Source: an uncultured Chlorobiaceae bacterium
GTDB taxonomy: Bacteria; Bacteroidota; Chlorobiia; Chlorobiales; Chlorobiaceae
Reading direction: 5' to 3'
DNA length: 12,728 nt
Assembly (NCBI GenBank): GCA_903917955.1
Contig: CAIXCO010000129.1
Location: forward strand, 1-12,728
Shown here piece by piece: positions 6,570 to 12,728 of the stretch. Below the pieces are notes generated by a model that worked only from the letters and a program-made list of their open reading frames with translations, was not told the origin of the DNA and ran no database searches. The translations under genes and the position numbers were made by a program. How positions within the stretch are numbered: position 1 is the stretch's first letter; each line of letters begins with the position of its first letter.

Positions 6570-6607
6570 TTTGTATTTTTTAAACATAAGCATGGTGTTT
6601 TAACCTT

Positions 6608-7339
6608 ATGGCTAACCTGTTAGGCAAATTTTTCGGCGATTCACCGAAAATCGCAGAAACCCCGAAAGCCTTTACCATCCAGATTGATCCTGCGAAGTTC
6701 GCTCTTTCCTTGAAACCGCAGGGGACGGTTCATGTGCAGCTTGAATCACTCAAGCAGAAGCTTACCAAGCTCTCTTCGAATGTTGAGAACAACCTGATGC
6801 TCAGCATCCGGGCTTCGACAAAGGGCAATGTCGAGCTTGCCGCTTCGGCCTTCAAGTTTGATGAAGCCTATATCCGCAAAGGGAAGTTTGAGGTTGAATA
6901 TCTTACCTTGGCCTACGCCTCCTTTCAGAATCTTGGTGAAGCTGATCTCAAGGCGGTCAACCATGCGAGGATGATCCTCAGGGAGCTTGAAAAACTGGCT
7001 CAGCTCGCACTCAATATTGCCGATAAAACTGGCTATGTGCAGTTTGCCAATGTGCAGGAGTTGCATAAGGATGAGTATGGCCTGAAACCGATGGGCGATA
7101 TTACGGCTGAAATGATCAAGAAAGCGGTTGAGGCTTACGTCAGCAGCAACTCAAAACATGCCAGTGAAACCCTTGTGATGATGAAGGAGATCAAGGGTCT
7201 TTACGACACGGCGGTTGCCAAAATCAAGGCATCGGTGGACGACCAGAATATCACCAATCTTACCGGTATTCTTTCCATTGTTGAGCATGTCAAGTCGTCA
7301 GCGGATATCTCCTGTTCCATTGCGAGCCATTTTTGCTGA
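6608..7339 (+). CDS. Divergent PhoU-domain protein (stand-alone paralogue)
   Basis: The protein has 243 residues, without signal peptide or membrane segment, and appears wholly helical after residue 40. Residues about 83-140 align by eye with the first PhoU repeat encoded just upstream: LTLAYASFQNLGEADLK corresponds to CLAFLALYQPVARDLRT, and LEKLAQLALNI to LERIGDLAVHI. The C-terminal SIVEHVKSSADISCSIA stretch corresponds to the second metal-binding helix. The metal-binding acidic pattern is degraded: the Asp of ERIGD is Gln here, and the ERMADH motif is replaced. It therefore probably keeps the PhoU fold without the usual metal sites, and may partner with PhoU or act as a separate regulator. 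It is transcribed alone, from a region with a Pho-box-like motif to a strong terminator. The first 40 residues match nothing I recognise. The ATG has no Shine-Dalgarno sequence. Confidence 0.7.
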   Translation: MANLLGKFFGDSPKIAETPKAFTIQIDPAKFALSLKPQGTVHVQLESLKQKLTKLSSNVENNLMLSIRASTKGNVELAASAFKFDEAYIRKGKFEVEYLTLAYASFQNLGEADLKAVNHARMILRELEKLAQLALNIADKTGYVQFANVQELHKDEYGLKPMGDITAEMIKKAVEAYVSSNSKHASETLVMMKEIKGLYDTAVAKIKASVDDQNITNLTGILSIVEHVKSSADISCSIASHFC

Positions 7340-7360
7340 GACCTCTCTCTTTTTCTGTTG

Positions 7361-7391
7361 AAAAAAAGCGTGCTTCGGTTCGCTTTTTTTT
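7361..7391 (+). terminator. Intrinsic terminator with C(UUCG)G tetraloop
   Basis: An AAAAAAAGCG arm (7361-7370) pairs with CGCTTTTTTT (7381-7390). Inside, C73-G78 closes a UUCG loop (7374-7377), one of the most stable RNA tetraloops. A T-run forms the 3' side, and the A-run on the 5' side would make it work on the minus strand too. It ends the phoU-like unit 22 bases after its stop and isolates it from the efflux operon that starts at 7432. Confidence 0.88.
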
Positions 7392-7431
7392 ATGGTGCAT
7401 GTTGCCCTGATTATTTGATGAATATGTCGTA

Positions 7432-8532
7432 ATGAAAAACCCGCAAACGATAGCCGAAAAGCTGAACAAGCATAAAAGTGTTGCTGTAGCCCTTCTCGCA
7501 CTGCTTCTTGCTCTCTTCTGGTACCTCCAGCATCGTGAACCGCAAAAAATTCCGACAGTGAGGCTGGATGAGCGTATTCCTGTTTCGGTTGCTCTGGTCT
7601 CAAATGCTGCTGTACGTGACAGTTTCAGTACGGTTGGTACGGTCGAGGCATTTCGGGAGGCTGAGATCTTTTCTGAATCCGCTGGTCTTGTTCGCAAGGT
7701 TTTGGCTGAACCGGGAACCCCGAAAAAGGCTGGAGAGGCGCTCTTTTTGCTTGATGATGAACTGGCTACTGCCCGGAAAAGGAAGGCCGATGCCTATTAC
7801 CAAAAGGCAAAACGGGATGCTGAGCGCTACAAAATTCTCTACAGCGAAGGTGCTGTAGCACTTTCAGCCTGTGAATCGGCGCAGTTGCAACTTGATGAAG
7901 CTGAAGCCGAGTTCACCGCTGCCACCCGCAAATATGGCGATACCAGGGTGAAGGCCCCTTTTTCCGGGATTGTAACCGCCCGTTTTGTGCAGCAGGGGGA
8001 GCTGGTTCAGGAGGGAAAGAGGGTTGCTCAGATGGTTGATATGACGAAGGTGAAGGTCATTATTTTTGTGCCTGAGCGGCAGATTATCAAGTTTGAACCG
8101 GGAAAGCTTTTGAAGGTTACCAGTGATCTCTATCAAGGGGAGGCTTTTACGGGCAAGGTGGGAGCGGTGAGTGACAAGGCGGGGCGTGACCACACTTTCA
8201 GGGTGGAGGTGGTGGTGCAGAACTCTGGCCACAGCACCTTCCGGTCAGGCATGTTTGCCAGGGTACTTTTGAAGGGCGAGGGCGACCGTCAGGCGCTTCT
8301 TGTTCCACGCGTTGCGCTTGTTTCGGGGATCAGAAAACCTGAACTTTTTGTTGTCCGTAACGGCAAGGCCTTTTTGAAGCCGTTTGTTGCCGGTATGGAG
8401 CTGCAGAAGCAGATTGAGGTACTCGGGGGGCTTTCGGCGGGCGAAAGTGTGGTGATCAGCGGGCAGAATGAACTTAATGATGGTTCCGATGTGGTTGTCA
8501 TTGAGCAGCAAAAGGGCCCCGCCGCACCATGA
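7432..8532 (+). CDS. RND efflux system periplasmic adaptor subunit (AcrA/HlyD family)
   Basis: The membrane fusion protein that connects an RND pump in the inner membrane to an outer-membrane channel. The protein has 366 residues. A single N-terminal membrane anchor lies at 16-32; there is no lipobox cysteine. The two halves of the lipoyl domain are at 83-109 (SAGLVRKVLAEPGTPKKAGE...) and 171-203 (VKAPFSGIVTARFVQQGELV...). Between them is a short charged coiled-coil hairpin (110-170). A beta-barrel and membrane-proximal domain follow. The hairpin is short, about two heptad-rich arms of 25-30 residues, closer to MexE/CusB-like compact adaptors than to HlyD. Its stop overlaps the pump start (ATGA), so translation is probably coupled. 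Substrate cannot be told from the adaptor. Confidence 0.93.
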   Translation: MKNPQTIAEKLNKHKSVAVALLALLLALFWYLQHREPQKIPTVRLDERIPVSVALVSNAAVRDSFSTVGTVEAFREAEIFSESAGLVRKVLAEPGTPKKAGEALFLLDDELATARKRKADAYYQKAKRDAERYKILYSEGAVALSACESAQLQLDEAEAEFTAATRKYGDTRVKAPFSGIVTARFVQQGELVQEGKRVAQMVDMTKVKVIIFVPERQIIKFEPGKLLKVTSDLYQGEAFTGKVGAVSDKAGRDHTFRVEVVVQNSGHSTFRSGMFARVLLKGEGDRQALLVPRVALVSGIRKPELFVVRNGKAFLKPFVAGMELQKQIEVLGGLSAGESVVISGQNELNDGSDVVVIEQQKGPAAP

Positions 8533-11500
8533 CACTGACAGAACTCTCCATAAAACGGCCAACCCTTATTGTTGTCCTCTTTACCGTTCTCGGTATTCTC
8601 GGTCTGTTCAGTTACCGGCAGTTGCAGTATGAGCTGTTGCCCAAGATGACTCCACCGGTTGTGACCGTCTCTATCCGGTATCCCGGTGCTTCACCCTCTG
8701 AAGTTGAGACTTCGTTGACCAAACCGGTTGAAGAGGCGGTTTCGGCCATTGAGAAAATCGCCTCCATCACCTCCACCTCGACGGAAGGGATGTCAGTCGT
8801 CGCCATCGAGTTTTCAAACTCAGCCAATATCGAAAAGGCGTTGCAGGATGCACAGCGCAAGATCAACGAAGTGCGTGACCGCTTTCCTTCTGAGGCGAAG
8901 GCTCCGGTCATCACCCGCTTTGCGCTTGATGAGGCTCCTGTGCTGCGTATCGGAGCAACCTCATCACTGCCTGATACCGATTTTTACCGGATGCTCAAGG
9001 ATGATATCAAGCCCCAGCTTGCAAGTATAGCTGGTGTGGGCCAGGTTTATCTGCTTGGAGGACGCGAGCGGGAAATCAGGGTCAATATCGATCTCGAACG
9101 GCTGCAAAGTTACGGTATAACGGTGCCTGATTTGCTTAAGGAGGTCGGTAAAGCCAATATTGATTTTCCTGCCGGTAAAATTGATGATCGCGACAAAGAG
9201 TTTGTGGTGAGGCTTGCCGGAAAGTTTACAAGCCTTGAAGAGCTGAAAGCGCTGGTGCTGCGCTCCTCAGCCACCGGCACGGTCACGCTCCGCGATGTTG
9301 CTGAAGTTGAGGATGGCTTCAAGGAGATCACAACCCTCACAAGGGTCAATGGTCGGAGTGCTGTTGGCATCATGGTGATGAAGCAGAGCGATGCCAATAC
9401 CGTTGATGTCAGCCGCCTCACCAGAGTAACCCTTTCGCGTCTGACAGCACTCTACCACCAGAGTAACCTCTCGTTCGATATTGCCCAGGACGCATCGACC
9501 TTTACGCTTGAGGCGGTCACCGCTGTTCAGCAGGATCTTATGCTCGCGGTGCTGCTTGTCGCACTTGTCATGATGCTCTTTCTGCACAGCCTGCGCAACT
9601 CCCTCATTGTGCTGGTCTCCATTCCGACCTCACTGGTGACCACCTTCATCGGCATGTATCTCTTCGGGTTCTCCCTCAATTTGATGACCCTGCTCTCCCT
9701 TTCGCTGGTGGTGGGTGTGCTGGTGGATGACTCCATTGTGGTGCTCGAAAATATCTACCGCCATCTTGAACGTGGCGAAGAGCCCCGGCAGGCGGCGCTT
9801 CTTGGCAGAAACGAGATTGGCTTTACCGCACTCTCCATCACGCTGGTTGATGTGGTTGTTTTTCTTCCGCTCTCGCTGGTCAGTGGTATTGTCGGCAATA
9901 TCCTGCGCGAGTTTTCTGTTGTCATGGTTATCTCCACCCTCGTTAGTCTTTTTGTCTCTTTTACCCTGACGCCGCTGCTTGCATCACGCTTTTCCAAAGT
10001 CGAAAACTTTTCGGGCAAGAACATTTTTGAGCGCTTCGCCATCGCCTTTGAGCGCAACTTTCAGCGCATGAGGGAGCGCTATCTTGAACTCCTGCAGTGG
10101 TCTCTTCACAACCCTCACAAAGTTTTTTTCAGCGCCATACTTATGCTTTTTGCCTCTTTCAGCCTGCTTGTTTTCGGTCTGATTGGTGGTGAATTTATCT
10201 CGGTCTCTGATCGTGGAGAGTTTGCCGTCAAGCTGGAGCTTGAGCCGGGAACACCTCTTGCAGAGACCAACCGTCTGACAAGGAGTGTGGAACGCCGCCT
10301 GACCGGAATGGCGGAGGTGAAAAAGGTGATGGTCAATGTTGGCTCTTCGAGTGAGGGGTTTTTAAACCAGAGTGCAGATAATATTGCTGAGATCAACGTT
10401 AAACTTTCGCCGAAAGAGGAGCGGACCCGGTCGACCGATGCCATCATGCAGGCAATTCGACTCAATTTGCAGGATATTGTCGGTCTCAAGGCGAGCATCA
10501 ATCCGATTGGTATTTTCGGCACAGCCAATGAGACGCCGGTTGCCGTCATTTTGAGCGGCCCATCAAGAAACGAGGTGACGCGTGTGGCCCGGATGTTGCG
10601 CGACAGCGTTCAAACCATTCCGGGCACCGCCGATGTCAATCTCACTTCACAGGTGGGGAGCCCGGAGATGCGCATTGTGGTCGATCGTGAAAAAATGGCC
10701 TCGTTCGGCATCACCATTGCTGATGTCGGAGCCGCTCTCCGTACCGCTTATGCCGGGGATGAAGCGGGCAAGTACCGCGACGGGAGTGACGAGTATGATA
10801 TCAGGGTCATGCTCGACAAATACTATCGTCAAGACACCTCGACGCTTGCTGAAATTACTTTCCGTGCACCGCAGGGCGATACGGTTCGCCTTGGTCAGTT
10901 TGTCACCTTTGAGCAGGATCGTGGCTATACGCAGTTGCAGCGCAAGGATCGCAATAATGCCGTATGGGTCAAGGCACAGGCTGTGGGGCGTCCTGTGGGC
11001 AGCATTGGCAAGGAGATTGAGCGGATTATGGCGAACATGAAAAAAAAGGGATTCATGCCCGCGACCGTCTCGATCGCCTACGACTCGGATTTGAAACGGC
11101 AGGGTGAATCGAACTCGACCCTCGCGCTCTCCTTTCTTGTTGCCATTATCTTTGTCTATCTTATCATGGTGGCGTTGTATGATTCCTGGCTCTGGCCGAT
11201 GGTGGTGATGTTCTCCATTCCTTTGGCCATTATCGGGGCTCTCTTTGCCCTTGCCTTTACCGGCAAATCGCTCAGTATCTTTACGATTCTCGGTATCATC
11301 ATGCTTGTGGGGCTTGTAGGAAAAAATGCGATACTTTTGGTTGATTTTATCAATAAATTCCGTCTTGAGGGTATGGAGCTTACGGCCTCGATTCTTGAAG
11401 CTGCAAAAGAGCGGTTGCGCCCCATCCTCATGACCACTTTGACGCTGATTTTCGGGCTTTTGCCGATTGCGCTTTCGGGAAGTTCGGGTTCCGAGTGGAA

Positions 11501-11666
11501 GTCAGGTCTTGCGGTTGCTCTTGTTGGCGGCCTGGCGAGTTCGATGTTTCTGACGCTTCTGGTTATTCCAGTGGTCTATGTCTGGTTCGACAGTGAGCCA
11601 AAGAAGTTTGTCGGTCGGGTTGAAACTCTCAGCAGGAAGTTTGCCGCCCTGAAGCAGAAGTTGTGA
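8529..11666 (+). CDS. RND multidrug/solute efflux pump, inner-membrane subunit (AcrB-like)
   Basis: A proton-driven antiporter that takes substrates from the periplasm or outer leaflet and passes them to an outer-membrane channel. It has 1045 residues, the normal length for the HAE-type RND family, with no frameshift. The start LSIKRPTLIVVLFTVLGILG gives the first membrane helix at about 10-28. Large periplasmic loops follow at about 30-335 and 560-865, each before a six-helix bundle. The proton relay is complete: adjacent D400 and D401 in GVLVDDSIVVLENIYRH, K932 in GLVGKNAILLVDF, and the arginine of the RLRP motif (962-965). Two such aspartates favour the hydrophobic and amphiphilic (HAE) pumps; the metal-type (HME) pumps differ in this helix. 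It is co-transcribed with its adaptor and followed at once by a DoxX-like gene. Confidence 0.95.
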   Translation: MTLTELSIKRPTLIVVLFTVLGILGLFSYRQLQYELLPKMTPPVVTVSIRYPGASPSEVETSLTKPVEEAVSAIEKIASITSTSTEGMSVVAIEFSNSANIEKALQDAQRKINEVRDRFPSEAKAPVITRFALDEAPVLRIGATSSLPDTDFYRMLKDDIKPQLASIAGVGQVYLLGGREREIRVNIDLERLQSYGITVPDLLKEVGKANIDFPAGKIDDRDKEFVVRLAGKFTSLEELKALVLRSSATGTVTLRDVAEVEDGFKEITTLTRVNGRSAVGIMVMKQSDANTVDVSRLTRVTLSRLTALYHQSNLSFDIAQDASTFTLEAVTAVQQDLMLAVLLVALVMMLFLHSLRNSLIVLVSIPTSLVTTFIGMYLFGFSLNLMTLLSLSLVVGVLVDDSIVVLENIYRHLERGEEPRQAALLGRNEIGFTALSITLVDVVVFLPLSLVSGIVGNILREFSVVMVISTLVSLFVSFTLTPLLASRFSKVENFSGKNIFERFAIAFERNFQRMRERYLELLQWSLHNPHKVFFSAILMLFASFSLLVFGLIGGEFISVSDRGEFAVKLELEPGTPLAETNRLTRSVERRLTGMAEVKKVMVNVGSSSEGFLNQSADNIAEINVKLSPKEERTRSTDAIMQAIRLNLQDIVGLKASINPIGIFGTANETPVAVILSGPSRNEVTRVARMLRDSVQTIPGTADVNLTSQVGSPEMRIVVDREKMASFGITIADVGAALRTAYAGDEAGKYRDGSDEYDIRVMLDKYYRQDTSTLAEITFRAPQGDTVRLGQFVTFEQDRGYTQLQRKDRNNAVWVKAQAVGRPVGSIGKEIERIMANMKKKGFMPATVSIAYDSDLKRQGESNSTLALSFLVAIIFVYLIMVALYDSWLWPMVVMFSIPLAIIGALFALAFTGKSLSIFTILGIIMLVGLVGKNAILLVDFINKFRLEGMELTASILEAAKERLRPILMTTLTLIFGLLPIALSGSSGSEWKSGLAVALVGGLASSMFLTLLVIPVVYVWFDSEPKKFVGRVETLSRKFAALKQKL

Positions 11667-11708
11667 GTGCCGGGGATTTTCTCTCGTTTAATGAAAAAGG
11701 GTAAAGCG

Positions 11709-12107
11709 ATGCGTTTTTTTTCAAGTCAGACTCCTGTTTTGCTGATGTGCCGTGCGGCCCTCGCTTTTTCCTGGGTCTATCAGGGAGCGGTCCCAAAAAT
11801 TGCCTGCCAGAGCATGGGTGAAGCCGAGTTGCTTGGTCACATTATTCCACTCTCCCAGTGGATATGCGAGGCAGTTTTCTGGATGGGGGTTGCCGAAATT
11901 CTTTTTGGTCTTTTTTTGCTTGTTGCTGCTCGTGCGTGGGTGTTCTGGCTGAATATTGCCGCGCTGGTTGGCCTCCTTCTCTTTGTAGCACTCTTTGAGC
12001 CTGCGATGTTTGCGTTGCCGTTCAACCCTTTGACCCTGAATGTTTCGCTGATTGCGCTCTCTCTGGTCGCTTTGCTGGAACTGAAGAAATTAAAAAACGT
12101 TACTTAA
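11709..12107 (+). CDS. DoxX-like family membrane protein
   Basis: A small inner-membrane protein of 132 residues with four predicted membrane segments: about 8-24, 52-74, 78-98 and 107-124. The opening RAALAFSWVYQGAVPKI (15-31) matches the pattern of the DoxX-like family (a tryptophan, then YxG, then PK). That family is related to DoxX quinol oxidase subunits, but its own function is mostly unknown. ATG 11709 is chosen because AAAGGG lies seven bases before it, the clearest ribosome-binding site in the window. In-frame alternatives are ATG 11691, and GTG 11667, which directly follows the pump stop. The next gene begins on the base after this stop, so the two are almost certainly co-translated. 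Its role beside an RND pump is not known. Confidence 0.75.
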   Translation: MRFFSSQTPVLLMCRAALAFSWVYQGAVPKIACQSMGEAELLGHIIPLSQWICEAVFWMGVAEILFGLFLLVAARAWVFWLNIAALVGLLLFVALFEPAMFALPFNPLTLNVSLIALSLVALLELKKLKNVT

Positions 12108-12728
12108 ATGAAGCTGCCTCGTTTTGATGGAGAGTTGAGCACTGTTGCCCGGCTTTTTCTCTCTGTTTCAGTCACCGTTATCGCTCTTGCCTCTCTCCTT
12201 GGTGCGGCGGGCGCAGTGACCGGCAATCTGTTTCTTCTGAAGCTCCACCCCTATCTTTTTTTTATCGGCTTTGGCAATCTTGCCATCCTTATTCTTAACC
12301 GTTACCTGACCGCTGCTATTTATCCTGAACTGAAGATTGATCCTCGAAGGCAGGTGCGTTACATCGCTGTTGTTCTACTCTCTCTTCTCATGATTACGGT
12401 GGCCGTTGCCATGGAGTGGCCACTCTTGAAGGCTCTGACCGGATTGATGCTCATGATTCTGGTTACCGGGCCGATCAGGGAAATTTTTACCACCCTCTCT
12501 ATTCCAAAAATCTGGAAGGAGGTTTCGGTGCGCTACTACATTTTTGATGTGCTCTTTCTGTTCAATGCCAATCTCGGTCTCTTCACGCTTGGCCTCAAGG
12601 AGGCGTTTCCCGATGAGCGCCTCATTCCTTTCTTTGTGACCCAGTCCTCCTATTTTCTCGGTTCCTCTTTTCCTCTCAGCATCAGTGTGATGGGCTTTCT
12701 CTATACCTTTGCATGGAGTCGCTCATCA
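12108..12728 (+). CDS. Polytopic membrane protein of unknown function (partial, 3' end off window)
   Basis: I do not recognise this protein. The first 207 codons are open to the window edge. They contain about six hydrophobic segments: 13-37, 46-66, 85-102, 107-122, 144-162 and 181-203. A histidine (H47, in KLHPYLFFIGFGNLA) sits at the start of the second segment. Multi-helix proteins with such histidines include haem-binding families of the NnrS or oxidase-subunit-like kind, but one histidine is not enough to assign it. The ATG directly follows the TAA of the DoxX-like gene with no spacer, so it belongs to the same operon. No Shine-Dalgarno sequence is needed if translation is coupled. The coding bias looks like that of its neighbours, with no sign of recent transfer. 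Confidence 0.75.
   Translation, partial: MKLPRFDGELSTVARLFLSVSVTVIALASLLGAAGAVTGNLFLLKLHPYLFFIGFGNLAILILNRYLTAAIYPELKIDPRRQVRYIAVVLLSLLMITVAVAMEWPLLKALTGLMLMILVTGPIREIFTTLSIPKIWKEVSVRYYIFDVLFLFNANLGLFTLGLKEAFPDERLIPFFVTQSSYFLGSSFPLSISVMGFLYTFAWSRSS

Noticed and set aside
7402..7428. TTGCCC and TATGTC as a promoter for the RND operon
   Set aside because: The boxes are poor matches with a 15-base spacer, and transcription would start at or after the ATG at 7432. The promoter remains unidentified.
10115..11040. Several 60-152-residue open frames within the RND pump gene
   Set aside because: They are shadow frames of a complete 1045-residue pump with intact motifs; their residue composition is Arg/Ser-rich, as expected of out-of-frame translation.

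Overview
The window most likely comes from a green sulfur bacterium (Chlorobiaceae). The main clue is a small minus-strand gene (705-1031) whose product looks like a chlorosome envelope protein of the CsmB/CsmF type. Gene starts here mostly lack a Shine-Dalgarno sequence, and a degenerate GTTG-type heptanucleotide repeat is present. This assignment is inference from sequence character; no rRNA or other phylogenetic marker is in the window.

Layout. Positions 1-613 (minus) hold a HAD-family phosphatase resembling phosphoglycolate phosphatase, cut by the window edge. Positions 705-1031 (minus) hold the chlorosome-like protein, with a strong terminator after it and a plausible sigma-70-type promoter before it. 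A 262-bp divergent intergenic region with two small inverted repeats leads to a complete high-affinity phosphate uptake and signalling locus on the plus strand: pstS (1294-2106), an intrinsic terminator, then pstC, pstA, pstB and phoU (2335-6476). A separate single-gene unit (6608-7339) encodes a divergent PhoU-like protein and ends in a UUCG-tetraloop terminator. The last block (7432 to the window end) is a tightly packed operon: RND periplasmic adaptor, RND inner-membrane pump (ATGA overlap), a DoxX-like membrane protein, and a polytopic membrane protein that runs off the window.

How the genes work together. PstS binds phosphate in the periplasm, PstC and PstA form the channel, PstB supplies ATP hydrolysis, and PhoU links transporter state to phosphate signalling. 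Both permeases are larger than the usual form: PstA carries about 150 extra residues in its predicted periplasmic loop, and PstC has extra hydrophobic segments. An 18-bp motif, CTGYTAAATTRAMGTCAC, with the 11-bp half-site spacing of a Pho box, lies upstream of both pstC and the divergent phoU-like gene. This suggests the stand-alone PhoU-like gene belongs to the same regulon. The RND operon has no outer-membrane channel gene in view, so its substrate and partner are unknown.

No mobile elements, CRISPR arrays, tRNA or rRNA genes were seen. No stretch over 300 bases lacks a gene.
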